A DNA stretch of 64,000 nt from positions 124,001-188,000 of the forward strand of contig NZ_FNPB01000004.1 of assembly GCF_900107195.1 (NCBI RefSeq). The letters run 5' to 3'. The stretch's first letter is position 1. Every line of letters starts with the position of its first letter. The position numbers were made by a program, and so were the translations under genes. The notes below the pieces were generated by a model. The model was not told the origin of the DNA, made no database searches, and saw only the letters and a program-made list of their open reading frames with translations. Source of the stretch: Halobellus clavatus (GTDB lineage: Archaea; Halobacteriota; Halobacteria; Halobacteriales; Haloferacaceae). Shown here one piece after another: positions 18,424 through 25,812 of this stretch.

Positions 18424-18619
18424 ATGTGTCGTCTCTCTCTGTTGAGCGGTTGGTCTGTTGCCGTTCGCACCGATGCGTCCGCCGAAGTCACGTTGTGGTC
18501 CACATAGGTGTGTTCTTGGCGCTCGATAAGAACCAACTATACCAATCGTCAATTAGATACCCCCGGATTATTGAACCTCGTTTTATGTGATCTCCTGTGA
18601 CCGACCGCTCGCCGCTGAC

Positions 18620-18754
18620 TTACAGCAGTAAAAAGAGCAGGAACGGGAGGACGAACAACAGGACGAACAACCCCAGGAGTCCGAGGCCGTAACTGACGAG
18701 ACTCGCGGTGAGTGCAGTCCACGCTGGGTGATCGAATCGGGCGGGTACGTTCAT
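18620..18754 (-). CDS. small single-helix membrane protein (44 residues)
   Basis: ATG at 18754 opens MNVPARFDHPAWTALTASL and then a hydrophobic run of leucine, valine and phenylalanine reaching the stop codon at 18620. A reverse-strand TATTTTG box near 18785 is placed for a near-leaderless start, and AT-rich DNA lies behind it. It stands alone between the paralogue-3 dehydrogenase and the EtfD-like gene. Nothing says what it does; a short membrane helper is the simplest guess. No conserved family is recognised. Confidence 0.45.
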   Translation of the reverse strand: MNVPARFDHPAWTALTASLVSYGLGLLGLFVLLFVLPFLLFLLL

Positions 18755-18806
18755 ACGATGGGTTTAGCGACACCACGACAAAATACTGGGGTCCCGACGC
18801 AGTATC

Positions 18807-18836
18807 CACAAAATATATGAATTCCTTCATTTTGTG
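18807..18836. promoter_or_regulatory. imperfect inverted repeat CACAAAAT...ATTTTGTG
   Basis: CACAAAAT and ATTTTGTG flank ATATGAATTCCTTC; allowing a four-base bulge the arms extend to 11 bp. It lies in AT-rich DNA upstream of the small membrane protein and on the far side of the EtfD-like gene, and could be an operator or overlapping promoter elements. Confidence 0.35.
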
Positions 18837-19019
18837 TTTCGGGCGTCGTGCGATCCGCCCCAGCGGGCCGCCGGCGCGATCAGACAGTCGCGGTCCCCCC
18901 AACTCGACTGCCGAGTGGCGGTTCGACTGCCGAACAGACGGGTCGGGGCCTCCCACGCGGACGCTCGCACGCCCGAGTGCAGCAACTTTTAAGCCGGAAT
19001 TAGAGAATTATCGACCGTT

Positions 19020-21221
19020 ATGGTTGCAGAAGGAGCGACGACCAGACCGACGTTCTGGCAGATCGGGCACGTCGGCGAGATCATCTTCTACCTCCTCGCC
19101 GCGGTCGCGATCGTGATCTTCGCGTACGGACTGTACAGAAAGATCGACCGATACACCTCGGGGCAGGAAGACTGGTTCGACAGACTCGACGACTTGCCGA
19201 CGCGGATCGTCGAGGCGACGCGGATCGTCCTCTCGAATCGGAAGCTGTTCGACCGCGACACCACCGGCGGCGTGATGCACGCCCTGATTATGTGGGGCTT
19301 TCTCACCCTCCTGATCGGGACGACGATCCTCGCGATCGATATGGACATCTATCAGCCGCTGACGGGGCTCACCGGCGCCGAGCAGTCGTTCTTCATCGGC
19401 GATTTCTACCTCTCGTACTCGTTCGTGATGGACGCGATGGGCCTGCTCTTCGTCGTCGGCGTCGGCGTCGCGCTGTACCGCCGGTACGCCGCCCGCGAGG
19501 AGCGGCTGTGGGGGAAACACACGAGTATCGAAGACGACCTCTTCATCTGGGCGCTGTTCCTCCTGGGCGTCGGCGGCTACGTCACTGAGGGCATCCGGAT
19601 CCTCGGGACGGGCTTCCCCGACTTCGAGACGGTCAGTTTCGTCGGGTGGTTCCTCGCGGAGGCGTTCGCTGTCGCCGGGATGAACGAGTCCCTCGCAGCG
19701 ACGGTCTACCCGGCCGTCTGGTGGTCGCACTCGCTGCTCGCGCTGGCGTTCGTGGCCGCCATCCCGTACGCGAAACCGTTCCATATGCTCTCGTCGTACA
19801 TCAACATCGTCGCGCGCGACGAGAAGGCGGGCGCGCGCCTCCCGGGCATCCCCGCCGACCTCGACGCCGACACCGGCGCGGAATCCATCGACGACTTCTC
19901 CTGGAAGGAGATGCTCGATCAGGACGCCTGTACGAAGTGCGGCCGCTGTTCGTCGGCCTGCCCGGCGAAAGCGTCCGGTCGCCCGCTCGACCCGCGGGAC
20001 GTGATCCTCGATCTCAAACAGTACCGCGAGGACCTCGACGCCGGCGAGACCGAGGAGATCGACATCGTGACCGACGGCGGCGAGAGCGTGATCGCCGCCG
20101 AGACGATGGAGTCCTGTATGTCGTGTATGGCGTGTATGGACGCCTGTCCGGTCGACATCGAGCATCTCAAGTCCTTCACCCGGCTGAACCGACAGCTCAC
20201 CGACACGGGGCAGGTCGATTCCAACGTTCAGGATACCTTCGACAACATCATGGGGATGGGCAACACCTTCGGCGACCCGCCGGACGCCCGGGCCGACTGG
20301 GCCGACGAACTGGGGTTCGACGTCACCGACGCACGTGAGGAGGACGTCGAGTACCTCTGGTACGTCGGCGACTACCCGAGTTACGACGAGCGGAACAAGA
20401 AGGTCGCCCGCTCGCTGGCGAAGATTCTCGAACACGCCGACATCGAGTACGGCATCCTCTTCGAGGACGAGAAGTACGACGGCAACGACATCCGCCGTCT
20501 GGGAGAGGAGTTCCTCTACGTGGACCTCGCGGGCCACCACGTCGAGCAGTTCGAGGCCGTCGACCCCGAGAAGATCATCTGCACCGATCCGCACTCGTAC
20601 AACACGTTCAAGAACGAATATCCGGACGTCAACTACGATGACTTCGCCGACGAACCGCTGATGCAGTTCGACTTCGACGGCGAGTGGAACGCCGACGGGG
20701 AGATCGACGTGCTCCACTGGACGCAGGCGATCGAGGAACTCGTCGAGGAGGACCGCTTGGACCTTCGCGGCGACGAACTCGATTACACCGTCACCTACCA
20801 CGACCCCTGTCACCTCGGCCGGTACAACGACGAGTACGAGGCGCCCCGAGCACTCATCCGCGCGACCGGCGCAACGCTCTCTGAGATGCCGCGCAACCGC
20901 GCGAACTCGTTCTGTTGCGGCGGCGGTGGCGGCGGCCTCTGGATGGACATCGACGAGGAGACGAAACCCAGCGAGGAGCGGATGCGCGAGGCGCTCGAAG
21001 ACACGCCTGCCGGCAGCGACGTCGAGAAGTTCGTCGTGGCCTGCCCGATGTGTATGACGATGTACGAAGACGGGATGAAGACCGGCGGCTACGAGGACGA
21101 CATCGAGATCGTCGACGTCGCTGAACTGCTCGTCGAGGCGCTCGAGAGCGGCCCAGGCATCGAAGCCGGCGTCACCACGGACGCCGACGCCGACGGTCGG
21201 GCCAGCGGACAGGCAGACTGA
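19020..21221 (+). CDS. EtfD-like membrane Fe-S protein (probable ETF:quinone oxidoreductase)
   Basis: A 733-residue protein. Residues 1-260 form a multi-helix membrane domain of the respiratory nitrate reductase gamma/DgcB kind. Two [4Fe-4S] motifs follow: CTKCGRCSSACP (304-315) and CMSCMACMDACP (366-377). The last 290 residues resemble two CCG (heterodisulfide-reductase type) modules. The second is intact: DPCHLG at 595-600, FCCGGGGGG at 631-639 and a late CPMC. The first has lost its cysteines (see findings). EtfD proteins link reduced ETF to menaquinone and DgcB-like proteins serve dimethylglycine demethylase. A CTTTTAA box at 18986-18992 fits a leaderless ATG at 19020. Confidence 0.9.
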   Translation: MVAEGATTRPTFWQIGHVGEIIFYLLAAVAIVIFAYGLYRKIDRYTSGQEDWFDRLDDLPTRIVEATRIVLSNRKLFDRDTTGGVMHALIMWGFLTLLIGTTILAIDMDIYQPLTGLTGAEQSFFIGDFYLSYSFVMDAMGLLFVVGVGVALYRRYAAREERLWGKHTSIEDDLFIWALFLLGVGGYVTEGIRILGTGFPDFETVSFVGWFLAEAFAVAGMNESLAATVYPAVWWSHSLLALAFVAAIPYAKPFHMLSSYINIVARDEKAGARLPGIPADLDADTGAESIDDFSWKEMLDQDACTKCGRCSSACPAKASGRPLDPRDVILDLKQYREDLDAGETEEIDIVTDGGESVIAAETMESCMSCMACMDACPVDIEHLKSFTRLNRQLTDTGQVDSNVQDTFDNIMGMGNTFGDPPDARADWADELGFDVTDAREEDVEYLWYVGDYPSYDERNKKVARSLAKILEHADIEYGILFEDEKYDGNDIRRLGEEFLYVDLAGHHVEQFEAVDPEKIICTDPHSYNTFKNEYPDVNYDDFADEPLMQFDFDGEWNADGEIDVLHWTQAIEELVEEDRLDLRGDELDYTVTYHDPCHLGRYNDEYEAPRALIRATGATLSEMPRNRANSFCCGGGGGGLWMDIDEETKPSEERMREALEDTPAGSDVEKFVVACPMCMTMYEDGMKTGGYEDDIEIVDVAELLVEALESGPGIEAGVTTDADADGRASGQAD

Positions 21222-21366
21222 GCACCGACCGGTCACCTGCGCTTGGCGCGTCGGGTTGCGCTCCTCGGTTGCTGTGCGGGGTCGGATCATCCCCGCTGTG
21301 TGTCCGAACACGGCCGTTCTCGCGGAAAGTTATTTACTAACGCGTCGTGACGGTAGGCCCGGAGCG

Positions 21367-21810
21367 ATGTACGACCAGATACTAATACCGTACGACGGGA
21401 GTGACGAAGCGCGCAAAGGGGCAGAGCACGGGGTAGAACTGGCGGCGGCCATCGGGGCGAGTGTGACCGCCCTCTACGTCATCGATCTTCCCGGGGCACC
21501 GCGGGCGCTCGCGCTGCGCGACGACGAAGAGGAGATGCGAGAGCAGTACCGCGAGTACGGCGAGGACGTTCTCGACGAGATCTGCGACGTCGCTAGCGAA
21601 CTTGACGTCGACTGCTCGACCGCCTTCAGGACCGGCTCGCCCGCCGAGGAGATCACCGACTACGCCGACGAGGAGGACATGGACGCGATCGTAATGGGCT
21701 CGGCCTACCGGGGCACGATCGGGACGATCCTCGGCGGCACGGCCGACAGGGTCGTTAGAACGTCCCGGGTGCCGGTGATCACCCAGCGGATGAAGATGGA
21801 AGACATCTGA
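21367..21810 (+). CDS. universal stress protein UspA family
   Basis: A 147-residue complete Usp protein. It starts MYDQILIPYDGSDEA and ends with the ATP-binding loop region MGSAYRGTIGTILGGTADRVVRTSRVPV, which keeps the G-x2-G-x9-G(S/T) spacing approximately. A GTTATTTACT box lies about 33 bp upstream of the ATG at 21367. It sits between the EtfD-like gene and the betaine transporter region; Usp domains often accompany haloarchaeal transporters, but no direct link is shown here. Confidence 0.92.
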   Translation: MYDQILIPYDGSDEARKGAEHGVELAAAIGASVTALYVIDLPGAPRALALRDDEEEMREQYREYGEDVLDEICDVASELDVDCSTAFRTGSPAEEITDYADEEDMDAIVMGSAYRGTIGTILGGTADRVVRTSRVPVITQRMKMEDI

Positions 21811-21858
21811 AGGTGGGGACCGTGCGAGCGGACGCTCGGGCCCCTGAGTGCCCCAGCG

Positions 21859-22020
21859 TCAGTCCGCCACCAGGCGATTTTCTCGGTAGTAGATGACGAT
21901 ACTGGCGCTGAGAAACAGGACTCCGGCCAGCGCGTAATCCTGCAGCGACATCGCATAGAGCGCCGCGCCGAAGAGCGCGAGGACGACGACGATCGCCGCG
22001 TTCGCGAGCAGCCTTCCCAT
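21859..22020 (-). CDS. small two-helix membrane protein
   Basis: From the ATG at 22020 this gives 53 residues, with two hydrophobic stretches (about residues 5-25 and 28-46) and a charged C-terminus YRENRLVAD. Another in-frame ATG at 22047 would add nine residues. It is convergent with the Usp gene (48 bp apart). The composition is typical of short haloarchaeal membrane proteins of unknown role. Confidence 0.6.
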   Translation of the reverse strand: MGRLLANAAIVVVLALFGAALYAMSLQDYALAGVLFLSASIVIYYRENRLVAD

Positions 22021-22511
22021 ACTGGAAGCAGTATAGCCAGACAGCATAAACGTAGTGCTGACTGCCCAGCAGTCCGTCTACTGACAGCACTGCGGGGACC
22101 GATCGCAAACACAAGTCATAATGAACCTTTCAGGAAAACGCGCCACCGACGCCGTTGCTATCGATTTCCCGGGGCATACGTCCCCACAATCGCCAGTCGC
22201 TGCTGGCTCGGCGGGCGGCTGAATGCGCTGCTCACCCCTTCCAGTCGCTCTTCATACATCGGTTTGCGGGCTGATTGTGCCTAACCTTTAATACAATAGA
22301 ACAATTCCGGGCCTATGAGGTTGTGTAGCACTCCGCCAACGGAGAGAATGACAACCACACTGGTAGTGGGCATCCATCAAAGTTGCACCGTTCGGTAACC
22401 GAGACGCACGCGGAAGGAAGCGGGTCTATGACGATCGGCCCGAGGCTCGATTCCAGGACCGCAGTATGATAACGAACCAGAAACAGCGATCCAACACAGT
22501 GGGGGTATCGT
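22021..22511. other. long intergenic region and probable transporter leader
   Basis: This 491-bp gap has no convincing gene. A CCTTTAATACAATA box at about 22286-22299 could drive the BCCT transporter with a leader of nearly 190 nt; a second AT-rich spot, TATGATAACG at 22466, would give a much shorter one. GGGGGT lies 5 bases before the ATG at 22512 as a possible ribosome site. The leader contains several GGT/ACC-rich stretches able to pair, but I could not define a known riboswitch. Confidence 0.4.
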
Positions 22512-24272
22512 ATGTCAGACAGTGATCAAACCGGCGAGATGTCCGATGGACTTCAGGTCGAACTCTTCCACCCGGAGTCCGACCGCGAGCCCGGAGACAC
22601 GAACATTCAGAAGTTCGGATTCGACATCCATCCGGTCGTCTTCCCGGTCGCGCTCGCGATCGTCGCGCTCTTCATCGCGGTGACGGTCATCCTCGGTGAC
22701 AGCGCCGCGAGTGCGTACACGTGGCTCTTCAACTTCATCGGGGAGAACTTCGGCTGGTTCTACCTGCTGGCGGTGAACATCTTCATCGTCGTGTTGCTGT
22801 ACTTCGCGTTCGGGAAGTTCGGCAACATCAAGATCGGTGGCGTCGAAGCCGAGAAGGAGTTCAGCGACTTCTCGTGGATGGCGATGCTGTTCAGTGCCGG
22901 GATGGGTATCGGCCTGATGTTCTTCAGCGTCCTCGAGCCCGTGTTCTACTTCAACAGCGTTCCGGGCTTCTGGGGCGCTGAGGCCGGCACCGGTGCCGCC
23001 GCCTCGGCCGCGATGGCACAGACGTTCTTCCACTGGGGCTTCCACCCGTGGGCCGTCTACGGCCTCGTCGGTCTCGGACTGGCGTTCTTCTCGTTCAACC
23101 GCGGACTGCCGCTCACCTTCCGGTCGATCTTCTGGCCGCTGCTCGGTGACCGGATCTACGGGTGGCCGGGACACCTGATCGACCTCGTGACGGTGTTCGC
23201 GACGTTGTTCGGGCTGGCGACCTCGCTAGGCCTCGGCGTCGCCCAGGTGAACACGGGACTCCAGTACGTCACGACCGACATTCTGGGAATCCTGGGAAGC
23301 TTCCCGAACAACACGCTCACACAGATCGCACTCATCGGGGGCATCACCGCCATCGCGACCCTCTCGGTCGCCGCCGGCCTCGACGGCGGCGTCAAGCGCC
23401 TGAGCACGATCAACCTCTACTTGATGTTCGTGCTGCTGGGCTTCCTCCTCATCGTCGGCCCGACGGTCTTCATCCTCGGGACGTGGGTGGAGGGTCTCGG
23501 TGCGTATCTCGGGAACATCGTCAGCCTCGGCTTCTTCCGCGGGACGATGGGTGCCGGCGGCGGCACCGTCACCGCGTGGACCGTGTTCTACTGGGGCTGG
23601 TGGATCGCGTGGTCGCCCTTCGTCGGGATGTTCATCGCGCGTATCTCGAAGGGCCGGACCGTCCGCGAGTTCGTCCTCGGGGTCCTGTTCCTGCCGTCGA
23701 TGTTCTCGACCATCTGGCTGTCGACGTTCGGTGGGAGCGCTCTGAACGGCGCCATCGGTGAGGGCACCAACGGTGTCGTGGGCGCGTACAACGAACTCGG
23801 CTACGCCACCTTCGAGACGCTGGGGATGTTCGTGATGCTCAATCAGTACCCGCTCGGCGCCATCTCGGCGTCGCTGGCGACGCTGCTCGTCATCACGTTC
23901 TTCGTGACGTCGTCGGACTCGGGCTCGCTGGTCATCGACCACCTGACCTCGGGCGGCAAGCACGACGTCCCGAAGACCCAGCGGATCTTCTGGGCGGTCA
24001 CCGAGGGCGCGGTCGCCGCGCTCCTCCTGTACGGCGGTGGCCTCAGCGCCCTGCAGACGGCGGCCATCACGACCGGGCTCCCCTTCGCGGTGATCCTGTG
24101 TCTGATGTGTTACACCGTCTATCTCGGCCTCGATAACGAGTACCAGATCCTCGAGTCCGAGGAGTTCGCAGAGCGCATCCAGGACATGACCGAAGAGGGC
24201 GACGTCGACGTCGTCACCACTGGGGACGAAGTCGTCACAAACGTCGAAGACGACACCGTCAGCGGGGACTGA
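22512..24272 (+). CDS. BCCT family transporter (betaine/choline/carnitine type)
   Basis: A 586-residue BCCT carrier with about 12 membrane helices and acidic tails. The sodium/substrate region has SAGMGIGLMFFSVLEP (G130-M-G-I-G134), equal to the GMGIG motif of sodium-coupled BetP, and the aromatic substrate box is WTVFYWGWWIAWSPFVGMF. Such carriers import glycine betaine or related trimethylammonium solutes with Na+. It lies downstream of the methylamine dehydrogenase/ETF island and plausibly supplies its substrates; a purely osmoprotective role is equally allowed. The C-terminal tail (VDVVTTGDEVVTNVEDD) is short and acidic. Confidence 0.95.
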   Translation: MSDSDQTGEMSDGLQVELFHPESDREPGDTNIQKFGFDIHPVVFPVALAIVALFIAVTVILGDSAASAYTWLFNFIGENFGWFYLLAVNIFIVVLLYFAFGKFGNIKIGGVEAEKEFSDFSWMAMLFSAGMGIGLMFFSVLEPVFYFNSVPGFWGAEAGTGAAASAAMAQTFFHWGFHPWAVYGLVGLGLAFFSFNRGLPLTFRSIFWPLLGDRIYGWPGHLIDLVTVFATLFGLATSLGLGVAQVNTGLQYVTTDILGILGSFPNNTLTQIALIGGITAIATLSVAAGLDGGVKRLSTINLYLMFVLLGFLLIVGPTVFILGTWVEGLGAYLGNIVSLGFFRGTMGAGGGTVTAWTVFYWGWWIAWSPFVGMFIARISKGRTVREFVLGVLFLPSMFSTIWLSTFGGSALNGAIGEGTNGVVGAYNELGYATFETLGMFVMLNQYPLGAISASLATLLVITFFVTSSDSGSLVIDHLTSGGKHDVPKTQRIFWAVTEGAVAALLLYGGGLSALQTAAITTGLPFAVILCLMCYTVYLGLDNEYQILESEEFAERIQDMTEEGDVDVVTTGDEVVTNVEDDTVSGD

Positions 24273-24449
24273 ACGCCTCGCGGCACGTTCCCGCTTCGAC
24301 CTGACGGTCGATAGCACTCGATGGCTGTGTCGATTCAGTCGAATACCCGACGCCGATCGGCTCCGGTTCTTTTTCTCCGCCGCGAAGGATACGACACGCT
24401 CCTCAGCGGCTGCGACGGGTAGTGATCCGCGGGGGGAGGGCGGACAGCG

Positions 24450-24668
24450 TCAGTAGTAATCCCACTCGTCGTCAGTGTTGCCGGGGCTGACGCCGTCGTC
24501 GTCGTTCTTGTCGTCCGGCCACTCGACGCCGTCACCGCGGAGCTGTTTGTAGGCGAGCGTGCCGAGGGCGACAATCATCAGCGCCAACACCAGCGTCCCG
24601 GCGATACCGGCGATCTGCGCGACGGATTCGAGCGGGCCACCGAGTATCTGGAGTGTAACGGGCGCCAT
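24450..24668 (-). CDS. small membrane protein with acidic tail
   Basis: A 72-residue protein with one clear membrane helix (about residues 18-40) followed by a very acidic C-terminus ending DDEWDYY. The acidic tail matches haloarchaeal coding bias, unlike the overlapping frames. It is followed by the BCCT gene in convergent orientation and preceded by another membrane protein gene. Its role is unknown; it could belong with the transporter or with the upstream gene. Confidence 0.6.
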   Translation of the reverse strand: MAPVTLQILGGPLESVAQIAGIAGTLVLALMIVALGTLAYKQLRGDGVEWPDDKNDDDGVSPGNTDDEWDYY

Positions 24669-24726
24669 AGCGCTACTAGTGCCGCAAGAAGAAAGAGTCT
24701 TACTCCCGTTCGGACGCCCGTCTCAC

Positions 24727-25296
24727 TCACCCACGAGCTTCCGTCTCGACGGTCCGTTCCCCGTGGACCCACCGCCGCGTCGACGCTCCGAGTCCCGCGG
24801 CGGCGCCCAGAAACCAGAGCAACAGCGCTGGCAGCGCCGGAACGACGAGCCACGGGAGCGCGCTGAGAACGGCACCCACCACCGCTCCGTGCCACGGCCG
24901 GCGCTCGCCCTCGATTTCGGTGAGATACGTGCCGACCACGAGGAACCCGAGCCCCCCGAATCCGACCCCGACCAGCACCGTGATCAGCGACCAGCCCCGT
25001 GACAGCAGGGGACTGACCACACCGGCCCGAGCGAGTTGGTTCAGCGCGTAGCCGCCGGCGAACGCCACGAAGACGAACGGGAGGATCCCGTAGAAGACCG
25101 CCAGCGGCGAGCCCTCGATCGCGCTATCGACCGCCTGCCTGACGAACCCGCCGCGACTGACGAGCAGGAGGACGCCCGTCAGTAACACGGCAAGGAACGA
25201 GAGCCCTGCGTAGGCCCGCCCGGACAGTCCGAAGATCAGCGATGGATCGCCGATCTGCGCGGTGACGCTGAGGGTCGCGGCTGTGTGGTGAGCCAT
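24727..25296 (-). CDS. hypothetical multi-helix membrane protein
   Basis: A 189-residue protein with about five hydrophobic helices (around residues 30-48, 65-85, 100-122, 133-150 and 150-168) and a basic/acidic C-terminal tail. No catalytic motif is visible. It lies 58 bp upstream of the small acidic-tailed membrane protein on the same strand, so they may be co-transcribed. I do not recognise a family. Confidence 0.65.
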   Translation of the reverse strand: MAHHTAATLSVTAQIGDPSLIFGLSGRAYAGLSFLAVLLTGVLLLVSRGGFVRQAVDSAIEGSPLAVFYGILPFVFVAFAGGYALNQLARAGVVSPLLSRGWSLITVLVGVGFGGLGFLVVGTYLTEIEGERRPWHGAVVGAVLSALPWLVVPALPALLLWFLGAAAGLGASTRRWVHGERTVETEARG

Positions 25297-25390
25297 ACCC
25301 TATCCTCGGGGGAATCAGGGGAAAATGTGTCGACAAGACCGCAGAGCCATCTGCCGGTTCATTTTTACCTGACAGAACCTTTGTGAGGGT

Positions 25391-25810
25391 ATGGCAGGGC
25401 GGATACAGGCGTTGATCCGGGTGACGAAGCACATCGGCGAACAGGTCGCCAAACCGCTCCGTCGGGGGGATGGACCGAACAAATTTCGTCTGTCGGCGAT
25501 GGACACGGCGACGACGACGTACGAGGGGGACGACGGGTGGGCCAAACGACCGCCGGCGATACTGGAATGCCCGCGGTGCGGCGGCGAGATCCCGCAGCAC
25601 AACTCACGCGACGACATCGACTGTCCGCATTGCGTCGCCGAGTTCGGGTACCGCGAGTTTCCCGACCTCGAACTGAAGCACCTCACCTGCCCGGTGTGTC
25701 GAAGCGAGATGACCCACGGTCAGCGACACCCCGAATCGTTCGACATCGTCGAGTGGGCGACGTGTAACGCCTGTCGGTACCACTGGGAGTTCAAGCACTC
25801 CTACTCGTAG
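25391..25810 (+). CDS. zinc-ribbon protein with three CxxC pairs
   Basis: A 139-residue protein. The pairs CPRCGG, CPHC and CPVC, together with a last CNAC, give four CxxC knuckles, enough for two zinc ribbons. The first 36 residues (MAGRIQALIRVTKH onward) are basic and unlike the rest; an internal ATG at 25499 begins an acidic segment leading straight to the first knuckle and may be the true start. GAGGGT just before the ATG at 25391 could be a ribosome site. The stop is only two bases from the stop of the convergent folate gene. Function is unknown; nucleic-acid binding is common for such ribbons. Confidence 0.6.
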   Translation: MAGRIQALIRVTKHIGEQVAKPLRRGDGPNKFRLSAMDTATTTYEGDDGWAKRPPAILECPRCGGEIPQHNSRDDIDCPHCVAEFGYREFPDLELKHLTCPVCRSEMTHGQRHPESFDIVEWATCNACRYHWEFKHSYS

Positions 25811-25812
25811 CG

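Noticed and set aside
18549-18956. 135-residue reverse-strand frame overlapping the small membrane protein
   Set aside because: It is basic and arginine-rich, contrary to haloarchaeal proteins, and crosses AT-rich promoter DNA; the 44-residue frame inside the region is more credible.
22021-22511. Glycine or other known riboswitch, or a tRNA gene
   Set aside because: I looked for paired stems with conserved loops and for a cloverleaf and could not define either; the region is described only as a long leader.
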